A model generated the notes under the pieces. That model was not told the origin of the DNA and ran no database searches. It saw only the letters and a list, made by a program, of their open reading frames with translations. Positions 1 through 7,267 of a stretch of DNA of 12,534 nucleotides are shown one piece after another. This stretch comes from Clostridia bacterium. GTDB taxonomy: Bacteria > Bacillota > Clostridia > TANB77 > CAG-508. The stretch spans positions 1 to 12,534 of the forward strand of contig CAADUD010000083.1 of the NCBI GenBank assembly GCA_900752095.1. The letters are read 5' to 3'. Within the stretch, counting starts at the first letter, position 1, and each line of letters opens with the position of its first letter. Both the position numbers and the translations under genes were made by a program.

Positions 1-1
1 C

Positions 2-160
2 TATGTTTATATAATGCATGAAGATAGAAAACTAGGTATTCCAAGTGTTCATTATTTAAGAACTTGTTATGAAGGTTACATGAGATTTAATTTTGATCCG
101 TTGTACCTATTAGATGCATTAGATAAAAGTAGGAGGTTAGATTATGAAGAAGGAAATTAA
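2..160 (+). CDS. C-terminal end of a gamma-glutamylcyclotransferase-like (AIG2/GGCT) protein, partial
   Basis: The frame is open from the first bases and stops with TAA at 158-160, giving the last 52 residues of a protein that begins outside the window. The visible part contains VYIMHEDRKLGIPS, then a Tyr-rich stretch, EGYMRFNFD and LDALDKS. This matches my recollection of the C-terminus of AIG2-like gamma-glutamylcyclotransferases in Bacillota phages and mobile elements (pattern VYIM..gr.lg.PS..Y....EGY...FD...L..A...S). Members of the family release 5-oxoproline from gamma-glutamyl amides; the catalytic Glu would lie upstream, so activity cannot be judged here. The end overlaps the next gene by 17 bases, so the two are probably translationally coupled. 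The family call rests on a short tail and is recalled, not computed. Confidence 0.6.
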   Translation, partial: YVYIMHEDRKLGIPSVHYLRTCYEGYMRFNFDPLYLLDALDKSRRLDYEEGN

Positions 161-344
161 TAGGACAAGAAAATGTCCACAATGCGGAGCAGAATATCAA
201 GGACATCCAGCAATATCAAGAAGAGATAATAAAACACCAATATGTCCTGATTGTGGAACAAGGGAGGCACTTGAGTCAATAGGTGTTGATATTAAAGAAC
301 AAGAACATATCATTAAAACAATACATAGAACTCAAGAAAAATAA
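144..344 (+). CDS. Small zinc-ribbon phage protein, 66 aa
   Basis: This 66-residue protein has two CxxC knuckles, C11-P-Q-C14 and C34-P-D-C37-G, about 20 residues apart, which is a compact zinc ribbon. After the second knuckle comes TREALESIGV and a short, charged, probably helical tail. The segment around ISRRDNKTPICPDCGTREAL resembles a small protein, usually annotated hypothetical, that I recall just upstream of the terminase in many Bacillota prophages. Binding of zinc is a confident inference from the cysteines; a role in nucleic-acid or protein binding is only a guess. The ATG at 144 has AGGAGG at 131-136 with 7-base spacing and lies inside the end of the preceding GGCT-like frame. A hairpin terminator follows 16 bases after the stop, so it appears to close the upstream operon. 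Confidence 0.85.
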   Translation: MKKEINRTRKCPQCGAEYQGHPAISRRDNKTPICPDCGTREALESIGVDIKEQEHIIKTIHRTQEK

Positions 345-360
345 AACTAAATAATATTTT

Positions 361-389
361 AAAGGCACTTCAATTATGGAGTGCTTTTT
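361..389 (+). terminator. Probable intrinsic terminator between the accessory genes and terL
   Basis: The arms AAAGGCACT (361-369) and AGTGCTTTT (380-388) pair over 9 bp with one G-T wobble. TC and GG can extend the stem by 2 bp, leaving a 6-base loop. The 3' arm ends in a run of five T (385-389). This is the form of a rho-independent terminator, though the T-run is short and partly inside the stem. It sits between the zinc-ribbon gene and the ribosome binding site of terL. Transcription of the head genes would then need read-through, antitermination or a promoter that I could not identify. Confidence 0.6.
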
Positions 390-396
390 GCGTTGT

Positions 397-410
397 GAGG
401 AGGTGCAAAA
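397..410 (+). promoter_or_regulatory. Ribosome binding site fixing the TTG start of terL
   Basis: GAGGAGGTG (397-405) is followed by a 5-base spacer and TTG at 411. The strong Shine-Dalgarno match is what supports the rare TTG start. The next in-frame ATG, at 447, has no comparable site in front of it. Confidence 0.8.
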
Positions 411-2012
411 TTGAGAAAGTTAAAGAACTATAAGCCAACCAAGTATATGGCAAAGACAAGTTATTATGATAAGGATGCTGCCGATTTTGCAGTTGCCTTT
501 ATTGAAAGCCTTTGTCATACAAAAGGAACTTGGGCTGGAAAGAACTTTGAATTGATAGATTGGCAAGAACAAATTATCAGAGATATCTTTGGAGTTCTTA
601 AACCAAATGGATATAGACAATTTAATACAGCCTATATTGAAATTCCAAAGAAACAAGGTAAATCAGAACTAGCGGCGGCAGTAGCACTTTTATTAACTTG
701 TGGTGATGGAGAAGAAAGAGCAGAAGTATATGGATGTGCTGCTGATAGAAATCAAGCAAAAATAGTATTTGATGTTGCAGTAGATATGGTTAAGTTCTGT
801 CCTGCACTTTCAAGAAGAGTGAAAATATTAGAATCACAGAAAAAACTAATATATAAACCAACTAATAGTTCATATCAAGTTTTATCTGCCGATGTAGCTA
901 ATAAACATGGTTTCAATACCCATGGGGTTATTTTTGATGAATTACACACACAACCAAATAGAAAATTGTATGATGTAATGACACAAGGTTCTGGAGATGC
1001 AAGAATGCAACCACTATATTTTTTGATTACGACAGCAGGAAATGATACTAACTCAATTTGTTATGAAATACATCAAAAGGCAAAAGATATTGAAAAAGGA
1101 AATAAGATAGATCCTACATTTTATTCTGTAATTTATGGTGCAGATGAGAGTGAAGATTGGACTGATCCAAAAGTATGGAGAAAAGCAAATCCATCACTTG
1201 GAATAACAGTTACTGAAGATAAAGTAAGAGCTGCTTGTGAGTCAGCACAGCAAAATCCTGGAGAAGAAAATGCATTCAGGCAATTGAGACTCAACCAATG
1301 GGTAAAGCAATCAATAAGATGGATGCCAATGGAAAAGTGGGATTTGTGTGGCGGAAAAGTTAATGAAGAAAAACTAGAAGGTCGAGTATGTTATGGAGGA
1401 TTAGATTTATCATCCACAACAGATATAACGGCTTTTTCTTTAGTGTTTCCACCAATTGATGATGAAGAAGAATACATTGTGTTGCCTTACTTTTGGATAC
1501 CAGAAGATACTCTTGATTTGAGAGTAAAAAGGGATCATGTTCCTTATGATGTGTGGCAAAGACAAGGGTACTTACAAACAACAGAAGGAAATGTAGTTCA
1601 TTATGGTTATATTGAAAAATTTATAGAAGAGTTAGGAGAAAAATTTAATATTAGAGAAATTGCATTTGATAGATGGGGTGCAGTGCAGATGGTTCAAAAT
1701 TTAGAGAACATGGGATTTACCGTTGTCCCATTTGGACAGGGATTTAAAGACATGAGTCCACCAACTAAAGAGTTGATGAAACTAACACTTGAAAAGAAAC
1801 TGATTCATGGTGGTCATCCAATTTTAAGATGGAACATGGACAATGTCTTTATTAAAACAGACCCTGCTGGAAATATAAAAGCAGATAAAGAAAAATCTAC
1901 AGAAAAAATCGATGGTGTTATTGCAACAATAATGGCACTTGATAGAGCGATAAGATGTGGTAGTGCTTTAAGTGAAAGCGTATACGATAATCGAGGAATT
2001 TTATTTATATAA
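411..2012 (+). CDS. terL: Terminase large subunit, ATPase and nuclease (Terminase_1 / HK97-like)
   Basis: This 533-residue protein is the DNA packaging motor: it cuts concatemeric phage DNA and pumps it into the prohead through the portal. The N-terminal ATPase has a deviant Walker A, IPKKQGKS, at residues 78-85. Walker B is VIFDE at 173-177 (D176, E177), followed by a coupling motif ITTAGN at 206-211. The C-terminal RNase H-like nuclease shows spaced acidic residues: D332 in GLDLSSTTD, D420 in IAFDRWG and D501 in KIDGVIA, with D511 nearby. Length and motif order match complete members of the Terminase_1 family, which also includes HK97-type large terminases. The start is TTG with a strong ribosome binding site. 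The stop is 15 bases from the portal gene. No small terminase lies directly upstream, which is the usual place. Confidence 0.95.
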   Translation: MRKLKNYKPTKYMAKTSYYDKDAADFAVAFIESLCHTKGTWAGKNFELIDWQEQIIRDIFGVLKPNGYRQFNTAYIEIPKKQGKSELAAAVALLLTCGDGEERAEVYGCAADRNQAKIVFDVAVDMVKFCPALSRRVKILESQKKLIYKPTNSSYQVLSADVANKHGFNTHGVIFDELHTQPNRKLYDVMTQGSGDARMQPLYFLITTAGNDTNSICYEIHQKAKDIEKGNKIDPTFYSVIYGADESEDWTDPKVWRKANPSLGITVTEDKVRAACESAQQNPGEENAFRQLRLNQWVKQSIRWMPMEKWDLCGGKVNEEKLEGRVCYGGLDLSSTTDITAFSLVFPPIDDEEEYIVLPYFWIPEDTLDLRVKRDHVPYDVWQRQGYLQTTEGNVVHYGYIEKFIEELGEKFNIREIAFDRWGAVQMVQNLENMGFTVVPFGQGFKDMSPPTKELMKLTLEKKLIHGGHPILRWNMDNVFIKTDPAGNIKADKEKSTEKIDGVIATIMALDRAIRCGSALSESVYDNRGILFI

Positions 2013-2027
2013 AGGAGATGATGAAAT

Positions 2028-3377
2028 ATGGGATTTTGGAGTGGCATATTTAGGTCGAGAGATGCACCTAAAAATAGAACAGTAGGAAGTAATTATAGTT
2101 TCTTTATGGGAGGCACTACAAGTGGAAAAAGAGTAAATGAGCGTTCAGCTATGCAAATGACAGCGGTTTATAGTTGTGTGAGAATTTTGTCAGAGGCGGT
2201 AGCAAGTTTACCATTGCATTTTTATAAATATGATGAAAATGGTAGTAAGAAAAAAGCTATAGAGCACCCGTTATATTTTTTATTACATGATGAACCTAAT
2301 CCAGAGATGACATCATTTGTGTTTAGAGAAACACTTATGACTCATCTTTTATTATGGGGTAACGCTTATGCACAAATCATAAGAAATGGAAAAGGAGAAA
2401 TCATAGCATTGTATCCACTTATGCCAGATAGGATGACAGTTAATCGAGATGAAAAGGGAAAACTTTATTACGAATATTTAACAACTACAGATGATGTTCC
2501 AATCAATAAAGAAACAACAGTAAGATTGAGTGAAACCGATGTCTTACATATTCCTGGTTTAGGATTTGATGGATTGGTTGGATATTCTCCGATTGCTATG
2601 GCTAAAAATGCTATAGGTCTTGCAATTGCAGCAGAAGAATTTGGAAGTAAGTTTTATGCAAATGGTGCTGCACCAAGTGGGGTATTAGAACATCCTGGAA
2701 CATTAAAAGACCCTACAAAAGTAAGAGAAAGTTGGACAGAAACTTTTGGTGGAAGTCATAACTCTCATAAGGTAGCGGTTTTAGAAGAAGGGATGAAATA
2801 TACTCCTATTTCGATTTCTCCAAACGAGGCTCAATTTTTAGAAACTCGCAAATTTCAAATAAATGAAATAGCTCGAATTTTTAGAATACCACCACATATG
2901 GTTGGTGATCTTGAAAAGTCGAGTTTTTCTAATATAGAGCAACAATCATTGGAGTTTGTAAAATATACGCTTGATCCTTGGGTTTCAAGATGGGAGCAAA
3001 CAATGGTAAGGTCGCTATTAAATAAAGAGGAAAAGAAAAAATATTTTATCAAATTTAATGTTGACGGATTACTTCGTGGAGACTATCAAAGCAGAATGAA
3101 TGGATATAGCATAGGCATTCAAAATGGTTTCATGTCACCAAATGATGTAAGAGAACTCGAAAACTTGGATTTAATCCCAGAAGAAAAAGGAGGAAATACA
3201 TACATGGTAAATGGAAATATGATGCCAATAACACAAGTAGGTGCAGCCTATAGACCTAAAGGAGAGGAGGAAAAAGATGAAGAAGTTTTGGAATTGGAAG
3301 AACAAGACAATAACAAATCAGGAAACAATGACTCAAAGTCAAGAAAGGATACTGTTCCTAAATGGAACAATAGCTGA
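2028..3377 (+). CDS. Portal protein (HK97-type phage portal)
   Basis: This 449-residue protein is expected to form the dodecameric ring at one capsid vertex through which DNA enters and leaves. Typical HK97 portal segments are visible: AVYSCVRILSEAVASLPLHF near 46-65, the LLWGNAYAQI block near 108-117, and a conserved stretch near 268-326 with FLETRKFQ, IARIFRIPPHMVGDLEKSS and a Trp-rich helix. The C-terminal 45 or so residues are highly charged and Asn/Ser-rich, probably disordered, and share DNA with the start of the protease gene in another frame. AAAGGAG at 2011-2017 precedes the ATG. Length agrees with the family. Its place directly after terL supports the call. Confidence 0.95.
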   Translation: MGFWSGIFRSRDAPKNRTVGSNYSFFMGGTTSGKRVNERSAMQMTAVYSCVRILSEAVASLPLHFYKYDENGSKKKAIEHPLYFLLHDEPNPEMTSFVFRETLMTHLLLWGNAYAQIIRNGKGEIIALYPLMPDRMTVNRDEKGKLYYEYLTTTDDVPINKETTVRLSETDVLHIPGLGFDGLVGYSPIAMAKNAIGLAIAAEEFGSKFYANGAAPSGVLEHPGTLKDPTKVRESWTETFGGSHNSHKVAVLEEGMKYTPISISPNEAQFLETRKFQINEIARIFRIPPHMVGDLEKSSFSNIEQQSLEFVKYTLDPWVSRWEQTMVRSLLNKEEKKKYFIKFNVDGLLRGDYQSRMNGYSIGIQNGFMSPNDVRELENLDLIPEEKGGNTYMVNGNMMPITQVGAAYRPKGEEEKDEEVLELEEQDNNKSGNNDSKSRKDTVPKWNNS

Positions 3378-4017
3378 AGAGTCGTGGTTTGATGATGATG
3401 TTACACCCACATTATTTAAAGAAGAATTAAATAGTGGCGAAGGAGATGTTACCGTATGGATAAATTCTCCAGGTGGAGACTGTGTTGCAGCAGCACAAAT
3501 CTATAATATGCTAATGGATTACAAAGGTAATGTAACCGTAAAGATAGATGGAATTGCTGCAAGTGCTGCTTCAGTTATTGCAATGGCTGGAAATAAAGTA
3601 ATTGTATCTCCAGTATCAATGATTATGATTCATAATCCTGCAACAATAGCGGCAGGAGATACAAATGAAATGCAAAAAGCAATAGCAATGCTGGAGGAAG
3701 TTAAGGAATCAATCATCAATGCATATGAAATTAAAACTGGATTATCTAGGGCAAAACTATCACATTTAATGGATGCTGAAACCTGGATGGATGCGAATTC
3801 TGCAATAGAGCTAGGATTTGCAGATGAGATTATGCAAAGAAATATACAAGATGATATTGAAGTTCCAAATGTAAGCATGACGTTTTCTCGTGCTTCTGTT
3901 ACTAATTCATTGATGAAAAAAGTAGCAGAAAAGTGCAAAGTATCACAGAAAACAAAAAATGAAATAGCATCAGACAGTTTATTAGAACGTCTGGAATTAA
4001 TAAGAAATTGGAGGTAA
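3277..4017 (+). CDS. Prohead protease, ClpP-type serine peptidase
   Basis: This 246-residue protein is a Clp-protease-like prohead maturation peptidase, expected to trim the scaffold-like N-terminus of the capsid protein inside the prohead. The ClpP fold signatures are INSPGGD (62-68), the nucleophile S96 in DGIAASAAS, H119 in IMIHNP, and an acidic residue in DAETW (D166 or E168) followed by AIELGFAD. A GTG at 3241 would add 12 residues, but I prefer ATG 3277 because GGAGAGGAGG (3261-3270) sits 6 bases before it. The first 101 bases lie inside the 3' end of the portal gene in another frame. Residues after about 190 form a linker-like C-terminus typical of phage versions. The capsid gene begins 5 bases after the stop. 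Confidence 0.93.
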   Translation: MKKFWNWKNKTITNQETMTQSQERILFLNGTIAEESWFDDDVTPTLFKEELNSGEGDVTVWINSPGGDCVAAAQIYNMLMDYKGNVTVKIDGIAASAASVIAMAGNKVIVSPVSMIMIHNPATIAAGDTNEMQKAIAMLEEVKESIINAYEIKTGLSRAKLSHLMDAETWMDANSAIELGFADEIMQRNIQDDIEVPNVSMTFSRASVTNSLMKKVAEKCKVSQKTKNEIASDSLLERLELIRNWR

Positions 4018-4025
4018 TAAAAATG
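4010..4025 (+). promoter_or_regulatory. Ribosome binding site deciding the capsid gene start
   Basis: GGAGGTAA (4010-4017) is followed by ATG at 4023. It includes the TAA stop of the protease gene, so translation of the two is tightly linked. An in-frame TTG at 4008 overlaps the Shine-Dalgarno itself and is therefore unlikely to be the start. Confidence 0.8.
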
Positions 4026-5204
4026 ACTATTTTAGAATTAAGAGAAGCTAGAAATAAAGCTTGGGAAGGTGCAAAAGCCTTTGTAGAAAGCAAAAGAGAT
4101 AAGGATGGTCTTCTTTCAAAAGAAGATGCTGAAACTTATAACATAATGGAAGAAAAAATAAAAAATTATAGCAAGGAAATTGAAAGAATGGAGGCAATGG
4201 AAAATATGGAGAACGAATTAAATAAACCTGTTAATACTCCAATCGTCACAAGACCAACAAAGGTAGATAATGAAGCAAAAACAGGAAGGGCATCAAACGA
4301 ATATAAAGATGCAATGTTAACAGCATTACGTTCAAATTTTAGGCAAGTATCAAATATATTACAAGAAGGTGTAGATGCTGATGGTGGATATTTAGTACCA
4401 GATGAATATGACACAAGATTGATACAAAAATTGGAGGAAAATAATATTGTTCGTAGTTTATCTACAATAATCAAAACAAGCGGAGAACATAAAATCAATA
4501 TTGCAAGTACAACACCTGCAGCAGCTTGGATTGAAGAAGGTGGAACATTAACTTTTGGAGATGCTAAGTTTGACCAAAAAATCTTAGATGCACATAAATT
4601 ACATGTTGCGGTTAAAGTAACAGAAGAATTATTATATGATAACGCATTCGGTTTAGAGAATTTCTTGATTGATAGCTTTGCTAAAGCAATCGGAAATGCT
4701 GAAGAGAATGCGTTTTTAAATGGAACAGGAACTGGACAACCAACTGGTATTTTTGCAACTACTGGCGGAGGAACATATATTACTGCTAAAACAACAGGTG
4801 CTGATGCTATTATTGAACTTGTTTATAGTTTAAAAAGAGCATACAGAAAAAATGCATCATTTATTTTGAACGATAAAATGATAGCGACTATTAGAACTTA
4901 TAAAGATCAAAACGGAGCATATATGTGGCAACCATCATTAGTTCAAGGAGAACCAGATAGATTACTTGGATACCCTGTATACACATCACAATATGCACCA
5001 GAAGACTCTATCGCATTTGGTGATTTTAGTTATTACAACATTGGTGATAGAGGAGTAAGATCCTTTAAGCAATTAACAGAGTTATTTGCAGGTAATGGAA
5101 TGATTGGTTATGTTGCAAAAGAAAGAGTAGATGGAAAATTAGTACTTCCTGAAGCAGTTCAAATTTTAAGAGTTTCACTAGAAGAAAGTACAATAGAAGA
5201 ATAA
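4023..5204 (+). CDS. Major capsid protein, HK97 fold, with N-terminal delta domain
   Basis: This 393-residue protein forms the capsid shell. Residues 1 to about 70 are charged and predicted helical or coiled-coil (LRE, EEKIKNYSKEIERMEAME), as in the HK97 delta domain that acts as built-in scaffold. A flexible linker follows (about 70-95). The mature part probably begins near the conserved GVDADGGYLVPDE at 116-128, as in other members of the HK97 capsid family. Further family marks are AAAWIEEGG, the NGTGTGQPTGI segment and the C-terminal GYPVYTS and GDFSYYNIGDRG. Cleavage by the preceding protease is inferred to fall somewhere in residues 85-115; the exact bond is not visible. The start is ATG 4023, not the upstream TTG. 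Confidence 0.95.
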   Translation: MTILELREARNKAWEGAKAFVESKRDKDGLLSKEDAETYNIMEEKIKNYSKEIERMEAMENMENELNKPVNTPIVTRPTKVDNEAKTGRASNEYKDAMLTALRSNFRQVSNILQEGVDADGGYLVPDEYDTRLIQKLEENNIVRSLSTIIKTSGEHKINIASTTPAAAWIEEGGTLTFGDAKFDQKILDAHKLHVAVKVTEELLYDNAFGLENFLIDSFAKAIGNAEENAFLNGTGTGQPTGIFATTGGGTYITAKTTGADAIIELVYSLKRAYRKNASFILNDKMIATIRTYKDQNGAYMWQPSLVQGEPDRLLGYPVYTSQYAPEDSIAFGDFSYYNIGDRGVRSFKQLTELFAGNGMIGYVAKERVDGKLVLPEAVQILRVSLEESTIEE

Positions 5205-5222
5205 TAAAGGAGGATAACAGCG

Positions 5223-5537
5223 GTGATTGAAGAGTTATTAATTAATGTAAAACAAAATCTTATACTAGAGCATTCGGTAGATGATGAATTACTCAAACAA
5301 TTCATCACTGCTGCAATCTCATATGCAGAGAGCTATCAACATATAGAAGAAGGATACTATTCAAAAAATAAAATGCCTGAAACAACAAAACAAGCAGTAA
5401 TTATGCTTGTAAGTCATTTTTATGAAAGTAGAGATGGTTCAACGGGCGGTTTCTTTGCTGATAATGTTAATGCAGCGAGTCAAATATGGAACACGGTAAA
5501 TTTATTATTGAGATTAGATAGAGATTGGAAGGTGTAA
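5223..5537 (+). CDS. Head-tail connector, gp6-like (adaptor)
   Basis: This 104-residue, mostly helical protein has the length and position of the HK97 gp6-like connector (Phage_connect_1), which forms a ring under the portal. The N-terminal part has the pattern VKQNLILEHSVDDELLKQFI seen in the family's first helices. The C-terminus ends LLLRLDRDWKV, as many Bacillota members do. It starts with GTG at 5223, preceded by AAAGGAGG at 5206-5213. It lies directly after the capsid gene and 3 bases before the next gene, which fits the usual connector order. The assignment rests on length, position and the end motif. Confidence 0.8.
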   Translation: MIEELLINVKQNLILEHSVDDELLKQFITAAISYAESYQHIEEGYYSKNKMPETTKQAVIMLVSHFYESRDGSTGGFFADNVNAASQIWNTVNLLLRLDRDWKV

Positions 5538-5540
5538 CAT

Positions 5541-5873
5541 ATGAGCTTTGGTAAAATGAACAAGTTCATTGAAATAAAAGGTATCCAAAATGTAAAGGAT
5601 GAAGAAGGTTTTTCAATAAATCAAAATACAACAATTGCAAAAGTAAGAGGATATAGAGAGGGCAGACACGGAAGTGAAAAGTGGGCAAATAGGACTACTT
5701 TTACAGAAGCAACTGACCTTTTTGTTATTCGTACTATTCCAGGTATTAAATTAGACACTGATATGATTATTATTTGCGATGATGAAAAATTTGAAATTAC
5801 TTCAATTGAAAATGTGAAAGGTAAAAATATGTATATTGAAATTCTAGCAAAGAAGGTGATTCAAAATGGCTAA
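5541..5873 (+). CDS. Head closure / head-tail joining protein (SPP1 gp16-like family)
   Basis: This 110-residue beta-rich protein matches the phage head-tail adaptor family (Phage_H_T_join). It opens with the typical GKMNKFIEI strand, has the middle EATDLFVIRTIPGI segment and a later DEKFEITSIENV strand, and ends ILAKKVIQNG. Such proteins form the ring that closes the head exit channel and receives the tail. GGAAGGTG at 5527-5534 serves as ribosome binding site. Its last 8 bases overlap the next gene. Family-level identity is likely, and position between gp6-like and gp10-like genes supports it. Confidence 0.82.
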   Translation: MSFGKMNKFIEIKGIQNVKDEEGFSINQNTTIAKVRGYREGRHGSEKWANRTTFTEATDLFVIRTIPGIKLDTDMIIICDDEKFEITSIENVKGKNMYIEILAKKVIQNG

Positions 5874-6297
5874 GGCTTATGTGAAATTACCTGATGATTT
5901 TCTAGAAAAAATATCAAGGCTTGGAAGTAAAACTGATGTGATATGTGAAAAAATGTTGAAAGCTGGTGGCGAAGTTGTTCTCTCACGAGTAAAAAGTAAT
6001 TTAAGTTCTGTTATAGGTAGTGGAACTAAATATAAATCAAGATCTACAGGAGAGCTTGAAAGAGCATTAGGTTTATCTAAAGTTAGAATTGATAAAAATG
6101 GTAATTACAATATTAAGATAGGTTTTGCTGAATCAAGAAAAGATGGAAGTAGTAATGCTAAATTAGCAAATATCATTGAATATGGTAAATCTGGTCAAGT
6201 GGCTAAACCATTTATGAAACCAGCCAAGGCATCATCGAAATCAAAGTGTATTGAAGTAATGAAATCTACATTTGATAAGGAGGTAAACAACACATGA
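5866..6297 (+). CDS. HK97 gp10-like tail-joining protein
   Basis: This 143-residue protein carries the hallmark of the HK97 gp10 family near residues 102-120: IIEYGKSGQVAKPFMKPA, matching the family pattern (.EyGt....pPFm.PA). The N-terminal part is helical with basic residues, and a Ser/Gly-rich segment (about 45-63) may be flexible. Members act in joining head and tail or in tail completion. AAGAAGGTG just upstream of the ATG lies inside the previous gene, and the start overlaps that gene by 8 bases. Its stop codon overlaps the next start in ATGA (6294-6297), indicating coupled translation. Confidence 0.88.
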   Translation: MAKAYVKLPDDFLEKISRLGSKTDVICEKMLKAGGEVVLSRVKSNLSSVIGSGTKYKSRSTGELERALGLSKVRIDKNGNYNIKIGFAESRKDGSSNAKLANIIEYGKSGQVAKPFMKPAKASSKSKCIEVMKSTFDKEVNNT

Positions 6298-6638
6298 CGA
6301 TATTAGCCGAAATAAACACACTTTTAAGTGATATGTCTATACAGGTAGAAACAGGAAAGTTGAGTGATAAGGCATTAGATGAATATGTTGTTCTAGTTCC
6401 TATATCAGATAACTTTTCATTTTTTTGTGATGATATGCCCAAATATGAAACATCAGAAGTTAGACTATCAATCTTCACAAAAGGAAATTATATAAAATTT
6501 AAAAACAAAATAGTAAAAGGTTTATTAGATAAAAAATTTACTATTACAGATAAACGATATGTTGAGTATGAAAATGATACTGGTTATCATCACTACAACA
6601 TAGACGTAGCAAAATATTATGAAATGGAGGAGGTATAA
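6294..6638 (+). CDS. Probable tail terminator / tail completion protein
   Basis: This 114-residue protein sits between the gp10-like protein and the major tail protein, where siphophages of this type encode the protein that caps the tail tube and docks it to the head. I do not recognise strong family motifs. What can be seen is an N-terminal helix, a central run of beta-like segments (YVVLVPISDNFSFFCDDM, VRLSIFTKGNY) and a C-terminal HHYNIDVAKYYEMEEV. That layout and the length fit small tail terminator proteins of Bacillota phages. AAGGAGGT at 6277-6284 and the ATGA overlap with the preceding stop show coupled translation. The functional call is mainly from gene order. Confidence 0.65.
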   Translation: MTILAEINTLLSDMSIQVETGKLSDKALDEYVVLVPISDNFSFFCDDMPKYETSEVRLSIFTKGNYIKFKNKIVKGLLDKKFTITDKRYVEYENDTGYHHYNIDVAKYYEMEEV

Positions 6639-6640
6639 AT

Positions 6641-7252
6641 ATGGCTACAATAGGTTTAGATAAACTATATTATGCAAAAATAACAGAGGATGAAACTGGA
6701 AATGAAACATATGAAACACCAAAAACATTGGCAAAGGCTGTATCTGCTGAATTATCAGTAGAACTTGCTGAAGCAACACTTTATGCAGATGATACAGCAG
6801 CTGAAATAGTTAAAGAGTTTAAAAGTGGAACTTTAACACTTGGCGTTGATGATATTGGTATTGATATAGCAGCAGATTTAACTGGGGCACAAATAGATAA
6901 CAATAAAGTTCTAATATCAAGAGGACAAGATGCGGGGAGTCCTGTAGCAATAGGATTTAGAGCAAAAAAATCAAATGGTAAATATAAATATTATTGGTTA
7001 TATAGAGTTAAGTTTGGTATACCAGCAGCAAGTCTTGCAACCAAAGGTGATTCAATATCGTTCTCTACACCGTCTATTGAGGGGACTGTTTTGTGCAGAA
7101 ATAAAGTAGATGAAAGCGGAAAACATCCTTGGAAAGCAGAAGTAACTGAAGGAGATACAGGTGTTACAGAAACAGTTATTACAAATTGGTATAACTCGGT
7201 ATACGAACCTACTTATGGAGTAGAAGCTGCTGCTCAAGCAGGAGATAAATAA
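6641..7252 (+). CDS. Major tail tube protein, phi13 family
   Basis: This 203-residue protein fits the phi13-type major tail protein family. It starts with MATIGLDKLYYAKI, has LSVELAEATLYADD around residues 37-50, then FKSGTLTLGVDDI, and later YWLYRVKFGIPAASLATKGDSISF and SIEGTVLC. It should polymerise into hexameric rings that build the tail tube. Length is usual for members without an added Ig-like domain, and I see none at the C-terminus (ending VEAAAQAGDK). GGAGGAGG at 6625-6632 is a strong ribosome binding site, in keeping with a protein needed in many copies. The next genes, chaperones and tape measure, support the call. Confidence 0.92.
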   Translation: MATIGLDKLYYAKITEDETGNETYETPKTLAKAVSAELSVELAEATLYADDTAAEIVKEFKSGTLTLGVDDIGIDIAADLTGAQIDNNKVLISRGQDAGSPVAIGFRAKKSNGKYKYYWLYRVKFGIPAASLATKGDSISFSTPSIEGTVLCRNKVDESGKHPWKAEVTEGDTGVTETVITNWYNSVYEPTYGVEAAAQAGDK

Positions 7253-7267
7253 ATTTGGAGGTAATCA

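Noticed and set aside
330..410. Possible sigma-70 promoter before terL (TAATAT-like box near 350)
   Set aside because: The AT-rich box has no credible -35 partner at 16-18 bases, and it would fire upstream of the hairpin at 361-389.
3241..3276. GTG start 12 codons upstream for the prohead protease
   Set aside because: The strong GGAGAGGAGG lies between this GTG and ATG 3277, so it supports the ATG; the extra residues are just portal-coding DNA in another frame.
4166..4498. 110-codon open frame on the - strand
   Set aside because: It is antisense to the capsid gene, with no family motif and no operon context.
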